Positions 51,491-64,000 of a stretch of 64,000 bases of DNA are shown here, one piece after another; position 1 is the first letter of the stretch, and each line of letters opens with the position of its first letter. The notes below the pieces were generated by a model. The model saw only the letters and a program-made list of their open reading frames with translations, was not told the DNA's origin and searched no databases. Where the stretch lies: NCBI GenBank assembly GCA_910591455.2, contig OU342807.1, positions 12,357,116-12,421,115 on the forward strand, in the 5' to 3' direction. The stretch is from Pholis gunnellus. Taxonomy: Eukaryota; Chordata; Actinopteri; Perciformes; Pholidae. The position numbers and the translations under genes were made by a program.

Positions 51491-51566
<76 letters not shown>
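51491..51566. repeat. GA dinucleotide array
   Basis: A perfect 76-bp (GA)n tract; polypurine on the plus strand. Confidence 0.95.
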
Positions 51567-51569
<3 letters not shown>

Positions 51570-52524
51570 GGCAGATGAAGACAGCAAGACTAGAGCGTTA
51601 GAAATAAAAGAGAGGTGAAAAAAAAGATAGAAAATCTGTATCTCAGCTTTAAGGCCCGTCTTTATGCTTGTGTTGTTCACCGTGGTTCATGCTTCCTTCA
51701 TAACTCTGACGCCCACCCCCTGCTTTCCCTAAAGCCCTCACCCCCAGCTGATTTGGTACAGCGGTGGATGAATAGAATAAGAAGGGTGTTGGGGGTGGTA
51801 TGGGTGGAATAGTGGTAAGGGGCCCCCAACGGAGAAAGCTAGTGTTACCAAGGAGAGAGTGAAGGAATGTGCATTTCAATAGAAAAAAAACATCAAGCGG
51901 AACAAACTATGAAGAGAGAGATTTCTACTTCCAATAAAAGCTTGATGATGAGATGGTCGATATCCAGAAAAATGTTCTGATCCTCAGCTACAAAATTATA
52001 CACTTAACTTCCATATCCAAACTCACTCTCCACGCTATTTTGTGTGTCTATGTGTCTCAGTGTGTGCATGTGTGTGCCACAGGGCATACACAATAAAGAT
52101 TTTTATGCTCACAAACCAATTTAGGCCCTGAAATGAGATCTAAAGTACCGTCTCAACACGCTCTCATAATTAATTGAAAAGAACTAAAATAATGATATCT
52201 GGGGAGCTATATTGATAGCCATGTTTTTTTCCTGACAGCTGGTTCATACCGAGCCCTAAAACCCTTGTTATTATCAAGCCAGAAAGAAAACTCCATGGTT
52301 GCACAGCATGCCTTGACTTTTTCTTGGTTTGAATATATTCGCAGCCATTGTCAGTGCATGAGAGCGATAATGACAGAGCGAAAGAGGGAGATGGGAAGGC
52401 AGACAGAGAAATTTAATGGTGAGGTCATGTTATAACAGAGTAATATTATCAAATCAGTGAGGCTTTGGTTTGAAACTATTTGATCGTTGCTTGTTTTACT
52501 TGTTGTTTAGTTATTTAGGGCAGT

Positions 52525-52594
<70 letters not shown>
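52525..52594. repeat. GA dinucleotide array
   Basis: A 70-bp (AG)n tract with one C interruption at 52543. Confidence 0.95.
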
Positions 52595-52598
<4 letters not shown>

Positions 52599-52942
52599 TG
52601 TTGTTCTATGGGCATTTGGACTCAAGAAAAGGTCCCTACCACCAGTGGGATGATAAATTGCATGCCTAAGAAGACGGGACACCTGTCAGCTACCCCCTAC
52701 TGAGACCAACACTACAAAAGAGGAGACATACACACGTGTGCTTACACACCCAATCATGCACACACACATCTTGTACACAGAGCTCCCATCACACAGCGCA
52801 ACACTGGATTGATTGGAGGTAGCCGTCACCTTGAACTGTCAATTCTTTCATCTAGAACATGTACTGGGCTGTCAGAGCGCAAATGAAGTGTGTGTTATAA
52901 GCTCTACAGTGTTTGTGTGCACTGGCATGTCTCAGTGTTTAT

Positions 52943-52985
52943 TTGTGTGTGTGTGTATGTGTGGGGGGGGGGGGGGGGGGGGGGG
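52943..52985. repeat. GT-rich tract ending in 23 G
   Basis: A short imperfect (GT)n tract is followed by a G homopolymer at 52963-52985. Confidence 0.93.
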
Positions 52986-54884
52986 ACCACTTATTACTGA
53001 GTGTGAGAAGTTGTGACAAGCAGGAAAAAAGAAGTGCAGAAATGCTGGCGTTTGGTGGTGGCCTGTTAATCACATGACTATTCTCTCTGTGTTAAACACA
53101 CATATACACACACACATATATACACACACACACACAGATTTGTATTGGACTAAACACAGTTAAACATGCATACCTCGCTGACTAACTAGCTGTTAGACAG
53201 CTACAAATTTCAAGCACACATGCTTTTAAATATGCAGGTAATTCATTTTAAATCTTCTGGTTTTTGCTCTTCCCTCTTTGTCCCTTTTTTACCTCGTCTT
53301 AGGCTGAGGGTGCTCAGCATATTATAGGCAGACATCATCACGCTTTCTGGTGAAATCATATCTTAATTTTATTTTCACATTACCTTATATACGTTTTAAA
53401 TGTTGATTGCTTTCAGCCTCCTCCTCATCTCTAGTTTATTTTCTTAATGCAGTGTGTGGTAGACATGATGTACTACATAAACTGTTTGACACAGCAGTAC
53501 TTAATTAGCTAAATATTTTCTTGCTAATTTGCAAAAGCATAAAGCAACGCAGACATTTAGCTGGATACAGAAACGTCTTGCAGTCATAACTTGTTGCTTC
53601 CACCTTCATCTCTCTTTATGAGCTCTATGCTTAAAGTCATTAGATAAATGAACAGCTGAAATTGATCAATTAATCATATTGTTGGCCACAAGTATCACTG
53701 CCGCCACTTAGAAATTCCCGATATCAAAAATGTGGCATTCAGCAGAACTATGCACAGAGTAATTGGAGCTGAGTTGTGCAGAAAACCTCAGCAAACCGTT
53801 TCTTATAACTAAATGTATCTTTCTGGTTGTTATAAAAAGCCTGATGTTTAAAGAAAACTACAGTATGCCTTGCGTTTGTGTAACCTTTAAACATTATATA
53901 ATATATATGGTCTCAATGTAAAAAGCCTTCCAAGAATTCAACACTACAGCTTATGATGCATGAGATGATTTCTATTCATTTACATACTGTCAAGGAATCC
54001 AAAAGGATTTCTTATTAAACATTTCCACATGGTCCACTCCGTTTTATCCTGCAGATCCGTGCTACAGGATTACTTTGGGTGAAGGGCTAAAAATAATTAA
54101 TCTGAAACAGTTCAAGCACATTTAAAGGAAAATGCCAAAAGGCATAAAAAGAAAGGAACATGACAACTTTCATTAGAAGGATGTTTAAGCACAAGTACAG
54201 ACTTGAGAGATTTAAGAAAAGAATAGGTAGGTATGATATATGTCTATTGTGTTACATTGTTATTTAGCCGCAACATGAAGAGAATCACGATTACAATTAC
54301 ACTTTCATAGCGAATAATCATCAGCTCTTGCGTTGACTGGTGAGGCAATGTTGGAATAATAACTTCAAATCCCCAAATATAAACAAAAGAAGTTAGGAAA
54401 TACATGCCCCTGTGCTGTTTAAAATGTGTAATGCCATTATCAGCGAGAGTTGGCTGACAAATGAAGTGTCTTCTGACTGACTTACACAGACTGCTGCGTG
54501 ATAGCCGTGATATTGCCGACACAGAGGAAAACAATTAAATGAAATGTGCTTGAAGAAGATGCTTAAACCGCAAATTAATCATGCATCACAAATTTCACAT
54601 ATGTTGAAGTGCTTTTATTATGATCATTCAGCTAATTAATGCAACGCAGCTCACTTCAAAGAATCTGTTCCTCTCATCTCTCTGATTCCCTTTCTTTCTC
54701 TGCCTCTATCCTAGGCAAGTGGGCATAGCGGGCCCCTGCTGTGTAGGGGGAACTTGGAGCCGACAAGTCATAAACCAGCTCCAGCCCCAGAAATTACCTC
54801 CTTACTCGATGATTCTGCTCCTTGCCGTTTATGTCTAGTGGCAAGGTTCAGTGCTATTACAGAAAATAGCCCAACCATATTAGG

Positions 54885-55150
54885 GCAAATGTGGCTCAGT
54901 GGTAGAGCAGGGTCGTCCTTCCGCTAGTCCATGTCGATGCGTCCTTGGGCAAAACACTTAACCCCAAATTGCTCCCACAGGCTGTTCCTGAATGGATATG
55001 AATGGTTAGATATTCCTGGTGGGCACGTGGCACCTTGCATGGGAGCCCCTGTCATCAGTGTATGAATGGGTGTGAATGGGGGAATGATGACATGTAGAGT
55101 TAAACACTTTGAGTGCTCGGAAGGCTGGAAAGTACAGTCCACTTACCATA
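54885..55150 (+). repeat. tRNA-derived SINE with B box deleted
   Basis: The head reads GTGGCTCAGTGGTAGAGCAG, a tRNA-like A box. The body has TCCTTGGGCAAAACACTTAA, CCCCAAATTGCTCCC and, near the end, TTTGAGTGCTCGGAAGGCTG, all characteristic of a common percomorph SINE body. The expected GGTTCGAATCC-like B box between head and body is missing. Confidence 0.6.
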
Positions 55151-57259
55151 TTCCTATCACCACAATCTTTCCCTGACCTTAACAATATAGTTCCCATGTG
55201 TAGGTATTGTAGAAAGAGATACATTTTTTTTCGTAAAACCGAACATACTGTATCTCCATTCTTGTGAGGTGATAGGGTTGGTATATTAACTATGTTGGGT
55301 GAGAGGTGTGTGGGTAAAAAGGGGCGACACTTTACATTTTGCCCTACAGCACACTAGCAGGTCATTCGGAACAGCCGCAAAAAACGGTCGTCACACAGAG
55401 GAGCGTGATAAACATGTTTAACCATGGGGATAAACGCTTACATTTTCAGACTGTCTCTCCTGGAAGTGCTGGAAGGCCAAAAAACTAGTGAACTGAACTG
55501 CAAAAAAAAAGTGCACAAGGAGTCCTTAGTGTATGTGTGTAGTTGTGTCAAACCTACACTATGCATATGTGTGTGTGCACTTAACCTAAATATCTTTACA
55601 TTCAACGGGCTGTAAAGGACGGCAACGTTTAAAAGTAGAGCAGAAGTGCATAAAAAAAAATAAAAAATGGTGTCACTTGCTATTGAAATATGAACGTCTG
55701 TTCCTCGTGCTGTATTTATAGTTGTGACATTCTGCATTGTATTCTTGAGTGTGAACTGCATATACATATCCTGGTGTATCTGTTTAAAATAGCTGGCAAT
55801 CTGTGCTTATGCTCTCCTACATCACTGGTTCTGTTATCCTTCAGCTAGCAGTCAGGCCTGACAGTGTGATGATACATGTAGATAATATAGGCGCACCATA
55901 GGACTTATACACGATACGCGACACATCAGACACGTTTCATAGGCAGTGGTAAAAATAGCCTGCTACGGGGAAACCAAGCAGACACAGGAAGACTCAAAAA
56001 GCATGCTGGAAGACAGTTTGTATGAAAGGCACAGCTTTCACACACTTTATCAAAGCAACATTGTTATACTTTTGGTCCTAAATGACCTTCATCTGCCAAG
56101 TCTTGATACAAGCTAAAAGCCTGACAATTTGATTAAAGAATCGACATAGTGGGCAGAAGCTGTTTGCCTTCTAAAGTTATATATAGTCACATTTTGATAC
56201 AGTGTCATGGTTTGTCAGTTTTCATTGTGATGTAGTTATGTCAACCTGATTCCATTTAAATAAAAATAAAGAACACTAATTGTAATTATTATAAAGCCGA
56301 CGGCAATAAGGGAGGAAAAAAAAGCACCGACGAGACGCATGCACTGCAAAAAAACAAACACAGCATGGTAAATGGCTTTGAGGCGTGTTTGTATGACGCC
56401 TTGATAAATGTTCCGAGCTGTGTTAACATACAGCAGGTTCACAGCTTGTGATTATTAAACCGCTTTGATTGCCAGAAAAGAAAATGACATGCAAATACAG
56501 CAAATGTTTATTAGATCATATCGTCGCCATGATCTGTCTCTGTGGGTGTTAGCCGCGATGCTCTGACATCCTCCTCTGCTTCCTCTCATAGTCAAGGCGC
56601 ACTGTTTGTCTATCTCCCTCAGTGTTGTCTGGGTACACTTCAGCTTTTTTTTCCCTTTGCTAACTCTATCAGGCAAACATTGTTTAGGATTTTAAAAAAG
56701 TTGCTGTATCATTAGCCATATAATAATATTACACTGGATGCTTTCAGACCTTTTGACCTAGGAGAAGAAAAAAGCCAGGGGTAAATTGACGCTGAACAAA
56801 ACCTTAGTTTTATATGTTGGTTGTCTTGGTAACAGAGAAGCCAATCCATAAAACACCAGTTAGACTAGTGAGTGGCACTTTTTAAATTGTGTAGTTTTGG
56901 AAAGAGTTCATTGTTTCTCTGCAAAACACACACAAGTTTGCACCCACAAACATAGTGCCACCCACACATGCACTATGTGTCATAAAACTGTGAAATTTAT
57001 ACTGAATCTACAAACATGAGGTGACTTCCCTTTGCAGTCTTGTGAGTTTTGAAGGGAACTTTTCTTATCAAACAACTCTCCCTCCCTACCTCCCTCCAAC
57101 CCCAACCTATCTCTCTCCCTTCCCCTGTGTATGGGTCTCTCTCCTTGTCTATCTCTTTCACGCAATGAGAAGTTTCTCGATTTTCATTTTGTCTTGACCC
57201 ATTTTAAAGAGATAACAGTCGAGTAGGCTAGATAAGAGTGGCTTGTGCATATGCAAGAA

Positions 57260-57353
<94 letters not shown>

Positions 57354-58391
57354 CGTGCTTATGTATTAGTGGATGTGCAAATGTGTGTGCGCAATGCGGT
57401 GCAGGGATAGATATTCTTGTCATTGGGAGTTGAATTATCATGTTTAATAATTCAGGTGATAACATCCACAGTTTCTCTTCCTCCTCTTTTTTAAACTGTA
57501 TAATTATTTTTATTTATTATTTTATCTCCTCATTTTTCTTTCAGAAAACACGCATATACTCTATCATAAACAATTATATCTGCCTTCTTTTATCATCCCT
57601 GGGTAAATGCAAAATACGACAGACAGTGGAAATTCTACTGGTCGTTTTCTATGCTTCTACTCTGAGATAATTTGCAATGTGAAACATTAATACAGATACA
57701 TACAAAAGATACAGCAGCATTCAAGCGCATTTCACAAAGTTTCAGCAAAGAGCTCAAACAAGCAGTAAAGGCACACCACAGTGTTTAAGCGTATTCGCTG
57801 GTATCTGTGGTTATGGAGGAATGAAGTACGATGCCTCCTCATGAATATTATATGAGCGAATGACAGATAGACAGGATCAATATGCGAGCAGTATTCAATG
57901 ACTTGAATGTCTCGTACTGACCGCTGATCTTGACTTAGCCTCACACAAACGAGGAGACAGACAATGCTTAAAGCTAATTTGTAGGACAAAAAAATCTCCA
58001 CACAAACACACATTCATTGTCACAAAGACATGGACTCCCTTAAGCGAGGTACAGTGTGCTGGTTGCAATACAAATATATACTGTATATGCACTATAGTAT
58101 AGTTTAATTATTTGTTATGTTAATATAGTCTTGTTGTAGTTGCTTTTGATAGCATACATTTTCCCACTTTTTCAGAGATATTTTTAGGTTGAGTTGCAAG
58201 TTGAGATCTGAAGTACATTCCGTCTCAAAGCTGGCATGAAACCTCCAGTTGTCTATTTAAGGGAGTAAGAGAGAGCACTGGTTTCCTCTATTCCCTGCAT
58301 TACTACCCTCCAACTCTTCCCAAGTGTCATGTTGTCATGCCAACATCTTTTCTAAACCAGGAGACAGGAAATGATTCCACCCCTACAGCAC

Positions 58392-58430
<39 letters not shown>

Positions 58431-60294
58431 AACAAGTGAAAGCAAACTCCCAAACCCCGCCACAAATAAGTGCAATGTAGTGTACAGAGATATTTCGTAA
58501 ATCATTTAATGAATACATAAACACATGTTTGAAATGCAACATCATAAAAACAACACATATTTTCTCATTTGGGCTTGAAGAAAAAACAAGAAAAAACAAC
58601 CAACAAAAACACACAAGGTACAACCTCCTTGTTGTTTCTCAAGCACTTCCAGGACACAAGAGAAGTCCCGTCATCGAGGATGGTTTCTGGTTGAAAGCTT
58701 TGGAAACACAGCAAGTAAATCGGAGCTTGTGTTGAGCATTTTCTTTGCTTCAAATTGCTGTAAAATTTACATTTGTTGACCTACAGCATTCCGTAAGCAA
58801 ACGGATATCATCTCAACATATGTAAAATAATAATGTTTGATTAATGAATAATGCTGCAGCTGCCACTTATTTACTCAATTATGAAATCAAACCATCTATT
58901 CATTTATTTATTTATTTATTCTCATAGCAGAAATTCTCTTTATGAATGAATCCAAAAGGAATGTGCTCTTACAAGTATTGCATTGCTGGATGATGTGGCA
59001 TTGCAGCGATTGTTAAACCTGGTTAGACTTTTTTCCACGACGCCGACAGATGGGCTCCGAATGTGACACTCACAGTAAATACATTTAAATGTTTAACATT
59101 ACATCTGACGAGTAGCACAGAGGGAGAACTGAGTCACAGAATCTTAAAAAAAAGAGATACAGATTTGAAGGTGAAGTTAGACATAAAGTTTGATATTATG
59201 AGGTGAGGTACAGTGAAATGCAATGCTTGTGTAATATGATGAGACAGTGAAGTGAGCCTTCAATGGCAGATCAAGGTTGTGCTGAAAATCCCTCACTGGA
59301 CTTCATTTGATATAAGAAGGAAGTGGGAATGTGATATTGATGTGACTTGGGTGAAGAATGGGACATGGTGGCACACACAAGAGAATGACTGATGTGGGCA
59401 GATGCTTGTCCTATGGAAGCACAACGATGATTGGATGATTGGACATGGCAGATATTTGTAGTTTGCATGTGTAAAAAGCTTTGAAGATAAGTGTAAAGAT
59501 GTGCGCAAACATAAGTCTCCTGACCTCCACAAAGTTATTTTTTGTTGCAACGAAGGAGGAGAAACAAGGGGAGTCTGAACTGGATATTGTTTAACCAAAA
59601 AATAAACTTTTACTGTGAGATTGGTAGATGAATCAGCCTCCCCAGATCGTGTTGTGAAATAGTGGACCATTCGCCTTTTGGCAACAAAACTACTTGGTTA
59701 AGGTTAGAAAAAAGATCATGGTTTGTGTTGAAATAATAAAGTTAAGTAACTACCATCAATAAATAACAACTACCTTTAACTGGCTTTCTTACGTAACAAG
59801 CTTAAAAACATTAGGTCAGAAACATAAAGTTAACGATTACTTTAATTTAACACAGGACACGAACAGCAGTCTCCTGGTTAAAAGCTCTATTTTTTGTTTG
59901 ACATTTTACCACCTCTCAAACTTTACCGTGTCATTATTATACCGTAACTTTAAACAACGGTTACTCGATATAAAAAGTCATGGCTCTCCGCGTCGCTCGT
60001 TGTACAAATGAATGCCGACCTTTTATTCCTGGCGACTGGGCTTCCTTAAACAAGGCTTTGGGCTTAATCCTTGACATAGTAGACAACAGCTACTATGGTC
60101 CAATGCTGTTCATTGAGTTTGAATTTAACTGTAATTAATTCATCAGGCTCAATGTTTTGAGGGAAATTAAAATGATATAATCATCAAACCCGACACTCAA
60201 TCCCGCAAATCGATAAAGCTAAAATATGGAAGGGGTGGGGATGTAGGGCGGGGCTGTCTGTGTGTGTGTGTATGTGTGAGTGTGTGCGTGTTGG
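55151..60294. other. Intergenic DNA, no supported gene
   Basis: The main landmarks are the GT array at 57263-57350, a CA array at 58396-58428 and an ATTT tandem near 58901-58919. The remainder is AT-rich with no recognised element. Confidence 0.6.
57263..57350. repeat. GT dinucleotide array
   Basis: A perfect 88-bp (GT)n tract. Confidence 0.96.
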
Positions 60295-60565
60295 ATGGTG
60301 TGTTGTCATGACTTGTGGGGACATAAATCTGTTTATACATTCATATTGTGGGGACTTGCCTTCCCTATGGGGTAAAAATGCATGACTCCATATTGTAAAT
60401 CAATACATTATAGGGTGAAGACCTGATTAAAGGTTTGGGTGAGGTTAGCTTAGGTTAAGGTTGGAGTAAGGGTTAGTGTTAGGCCAGTCGTCGTAATTGT
60501 TAGGGTTAGGGCAAGTCAATGTGATGTCCTAAAAAATCATAAAAGCATGACTGTGCATGTGTGTG
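60295..60565 (+). repeat. Fish interspersed repeat with GTGGGGAC motifs and GGTTAG-rich core
   Basis: CTTGTGGGGACATAAATCTG and TTGTGGGGACTTGCCTTCCC are followed by a block of GGTTAG, TTAGGGTTAGGG and GGTTAAGG units (60430-60515), then CAAGTCAATGTGATGTCCT. This layout, flanked by TG-rich runs, is familiar from many teleost introns. It is not a telomere: the hexamers are scattered and degenerate. Confidence 0.55.
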
Positions 60566-60703
60566 TGTGCGTGCGTGTTTGCATGCAGTACTTTTGTAAA
60601 ATGTCCAAACCCTTCATCTTTCTTGACTTAAAGTGAATCAGGCTGAGATCCATTTGGTAATTTCCCAATAGTTGACTCATCACAAAATCCACACTACTAC
60701 CGC

Positions 60704-60836
60704 GCTCTCTCTCTCCCTCCCTCTTCCTCTCTTCCTCTCTCTCTCTCTCTCTCCCTCTTCCTCTCTTCCTCTCTCTCTCTCTCCCTCTCTCCCTCTCTCC
60801 CTCTTCCTCTCTTCCTCTCTTCCTCTCTTCCTCTCG
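60704..60836. repeat. Polypyrimidine CTCTTCC/CTCC tract
   Basis: About 133 bases of almost pure C/T on the plus strand, made of CTCT, CTCC and CTTCCTCT units. Confidence 0.93.
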
Positions 60837-61147
60837 CTCACACACATCACTCTCATGAATCAGCTGATGGTTAAAAGTAAAAATTATATTTATGACCATA
60901 TACACATCATTCCAAAACTCATTATTCTAAGGCCTGTCTTGGCAAGATTAATATAAGGCCTTGCTGTATTTGTGTGTGTCTGTGTGTCCTCCAGTGTGGA
61001 GTTTGTGGACTGATGGAGGCCTGATTGATTTGATAAAAATGAAAGCCATTGATTCTGTCATGAATTTACAGCACCTTATTTACATAATTCAGAAAGCTGA
61101 GTTGCATCTTAGTACAGACATTAATGGAAACAGTGCTCCCTGCAGTG

Positions 61148-61312
<165 letters not shown>

Positions 61313-62204
61313 ATCAACCCGGCTGTCGAAATGCACATGAAATAAATGCTTACCAAGCAGTCAGATGCTAACTTACACAAATCACAAGCGACGCAATGGA
61401 AACGTGTGATACAATAGCTGTTTGTGTTGTGTAAAGTCATAGCAAAAATGGTAACCATTGCTTTAAAGCCTTTCTATATTTTAGAGAAATGCATGTAAAC
61501 AATGGAAAATAAGTAATCATGACTGCATTAAAAATAAAGTTGTAATAAAAAAAGAGCACTTGAATAGAAAATATTTGCTTCATCATTGCTGTTACTGCGT
61601 GATTAATTTCTCCATATGTCAATGTTCATTCTGGTGGTGCAACGTACCTGACCCTAATGAATGGTGTGATTGCGGCCCTTAAAAAGGTTTGTAATTCCAA
61701 GACATGTGGGCTGGGAGGTGACATTTGGCAGCAGGACGCTCTTCTGTTTTGAGGCGATAGTGTAGCAGTCCTTGTAAGGAGCGGTTCATAGTCCGTCTGC
61801 CAAAAGAGACACCCTGTCAGTGCCACATTACCATTGTTGTTTTGAGAGCGGTAAGTCCTGGATGTGAAGCTGGGTCTTTGCTATAACAAAAATAGCAACA
61901 TGGATGTTACACCATCAAACATGCTGTCAACTGCTTCCAATTGACTAATGAATAACCAATTATAATAATATATGTGTCTATTGATTTGCTTGTGGGGATT
62001 CTACATTGTTATAACTTCAACTACTTTTATATAAAGAATGTATTAACTGTTTAAACACATGCACAAATCAAAAGGTCAGTTCAAAGGTGTTTATAAATGT
62101 ATGAAACATTAGTTTGTGGTAGTTTTTAACTGAGAAAATGCAATATGTGAGCCTTTAGTTAATATCTTTTGTCAAAGTGTTTCTAAATGTGTTTTAAACT
62201 AGTA

Positions 62205-63290
62205 ATGTGTGTGCTGTCTGATACGGTGGTCAGTGATATTGGAGCTCCACAGGGAACTGTTCTGTCTCCCTTTCTGTTCACCTTGTACACCACTGACTTC
62301 CAGTACAATTCAGGGTCATGCCATCTGCAGAAGTTCTCCGACTCTGCAGTAGTCGAGTGTACAAGGGAACGACGGGAGGAGAACAAAGCAGTAGTGGATG
62401 ACTTTGTGGAGTGGGCCGGTAGAAATCACCTGCTTCTGAACGTGGCCAAGACCAAAGAGATGGTGGTTGACTTCAGGAGGAAGACGAGAGTTCTAGAAGA
62501 AGACGTGGACATGGTGGAGGAGTACAAGTTCCTGGGTGTCTCCATCAACAACGGACTGAACTGGAAGACCAACATCAACACCGTGTACAAGAAGGGGATG
62601 AGTCGACTCTATTTCTTGAAGAAACTGCGATCCTTCAATGTGTGCAGCAAGATGTAGGAGATGTTCTACCAGTCTGTTGTGGCCATTGCACTTTACTTCG
62701 CTGTAGTCTGCTAGGGGAGCAGCATTGGAGTCGGAGACACCAACAGACTTAACAAACTCTTAAGAAGGCCGGCTCCATCATTGGCTGCAAACTGGACAGT
62801 CTGGAAAAGGTGGTGGAGAGGACACTGAAGAAACTATTCAGTCAGAGAAGTCCAAACAGGCAGGGTCGGCAACAGGAAAACAGTCGGAAGGTAAACACGG
62901 GAAAGACTGGCATAATGCAGAAAACGATCTGGCTGTGAGTGTGTGAGAGACTGGGGTTTAAATAGTAGGTGCCACAGAGTGAGCAGGTGAGAGTGATTGA
63001 GCTGATGAGGTGGGTGCGACTAACAGGTGCACTGAATGAGCTGATTAGCTGAGTGAGCGATAAATAGACAGGAGAGAATGTAAGCTGAACTGTGAGAAGT
63101 TAATCTAACTTTGCACTACTGTTTAGTTAATTAATTTAATACTGTTCTATTTCATTGTATATATTGTGCATTTTTATACTTAATATATATTTTTTGTACT
63201 CTTGTTATTTTGATTGCTTTTGTATATTTGTTGCTATGCTACTGTAGCAAATTTCCCCTTGCGGGACGAATAACGTATCTATCTATCTGA
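62205..63290 (+). pseudogene. Broken CR1/L2/Rex-type LINE: reverse transcriptase fragment and 3' tail
   Basis: The open frame up to 62657 contains the RT block GAPQGTVLSPFLFTLY. The catalytic FxDD box appears as FSDSA at 62334-62348, one Asp short. Further LINE-typical pieces follow: NHLLLNVAKTKEMVVDFRR, EEYKFLGVSINNGLNWKTN and SRLYFLKKLRSF. A TAG at 62655 and later stops and frameshifts break the rest (EMFYQSVV and onward to about 62850). A 3' tail with AATTTCCCCTTGCGGGACGA and ATAACGTATCTATCTATCT ends near 63290. It is 5'-truncated and cannot be active. Confidence 0.8.
62851..63065. mobile_element. Unclassified repeat inserted in the LINE fragment
   Basis: About 215 bases (CAAACAGGCAGGGTCGGCAA, later GACTGGGGTTTAAATAGTAG and GATTAGCTGAGTGAGCGATA) separate the LINE coding remnant from its 3' tail and resemble neither. 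The TTTAAATAG and the repeat-like composition suggest an LTR or another small element. Exact ends and a target duplication were not found. Confidence 0.35.
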
Positions 63291-64000
63291 AGACATGTAT
63301 GATTTCAATGTTGTGTGTCAAGCATGAATAAACTGTTTATATGCAAGTTAAAAAAATAATTAATCTAAGAAGAACTACATTATAGTGTGTTGTAGTGTGT
63401 AACAAATCATGTATTAATTGTTAATATAGTGCTCACTAATGCTACAGTTAATTGGGAGCTCAAAATGAAGTGCTACCCAAACTACAAAAACAACATGACA
63501 GTACAGGATGAGCACAAATCCAAACACATCCGCAAACATAGAAGCTCATACATTGTTTTCCAGTGAAATAAACATCTAGACATCATGCCAAGACAAAAAT
63601 GTTTACCCCGAGGTGTCGGCTCACAACAGGAAGTATAAAGGAGAAGACAGAGAGCGAACGAGGAAGTGATAGTTAAAGCTCTCCCACCCAGTTAGCACCC
63701 AGTCATCCACAGGCAGCAGAGAAAGAGAGAGAGAGTGTGTGAGAGAGAGTGTGTGTGACAGGGAGAGAGAATGAGTGACGGATGAATAAATGATGCCGTA
63801 AAGCCCTCTGTGTTGCTTTAATTGGATTTGAATGGGATGTCATTGTGTGGAAAATACTGTAGAGAGAAGACACTGTTGCACATGTGTGTGTGCACACATA
63901 CACAGACACACACACACAGACAACCACAATCTTGGCAAACCCCCACGTTCTTGGAGCAGGATCAAAATGTATCACTTCAAAAGGTTCATATGAACCATGA
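63291..64000. other. Intergenic DNA at the right edge
   Basis: AT-rich sequence with GA/GT tracts at 63720-63760 and a CA tract at 63902-63920. No gene or element was recognised. Confidence 0.6.

Larger units (their letters stand above)
46915..54884. other. Intergenic DNA, no supported gene
   Basis: It contains long GA arrays (51491-51566 and 52525-52594), a G run at 52963-52985, GT/CA tracts, and a segment near 48340-48520 whose pattern (TTTATAAATCAGAATATTTT and similar) resembles an old fish DNA repeat. 53300-54650 is repeat-poor and AT-rich. Confidence 0.6.

Overview
The window is vertebrate genomic DNA, most likely from a teleost fish. Coding sequence is broken into short exons with GT-AG introns. 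The DNA between is dense in long CA/GT and GA arrays and G/C homopolymers, and it holds typical fish interspersed repeats (an L1-type LINE, a CR1/L2/Rex-type LINE, tRNA-derived SINEs and a DNA transposon). There is no bacterial-style gene organisation.

One protein-coding gene is supported. It is on the minus strand and fills roughly positions 1 to 32,900. It encodes a heparan sulfate N-deacetylase/N-sulfotransferase, best matched to NDST3 (ndst3). A GC-rich first non-coding exon ends at the donor next to 32731. Exon 2 (29641-30928) carries a 295-base leader with upstream ORFs and the first 331 codons. Ten further coding exons (21345-21432, 19735-19889, 18318-18503, 13466-13594, 6922-7104, 5321-5417, 4394-4517, 3695-3869, 3096-3266, 2593-2702) follow towards low coordinates. 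All join in frame to 803 codons plus two bases. The last 65-70 residues expected for the family are missing, so the 3' end of the gene lies beyond position 1. The product is a Golgi type II membrane enzyme with a deacetylase domain (about residues 60-570) and a PAPS-dependent sulfotransferase domain (from about 579).

The introns hold microsatellites and a decayed, antisense L1-like LINE (about 5640-6740). The left edge (1 to about 165) looks like the inverted 3' tail of a CR1/L2/Rex-type LINE.

From about 33.3 kb to 64 kb no protein gene can be supported. This part contains a 2.4-kb inverted-repeat element (35843-38253) that appears to carry its own promoter-like box, splice sites and poly(A) signal. 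It also has a possible LTR piece (46.7-46.9 kb), a SINE that has lost its B box (54885-55150), a GTGGGGAC/GGTTAG repeat (60.3-60.6 kb), a 142-bp CA array (61166-61307) and a broken LINE reverse transcriptase fragment (62205-63290) split by another insertion.

All assignments come from reading the sequence and remembered family features; no database search was run.
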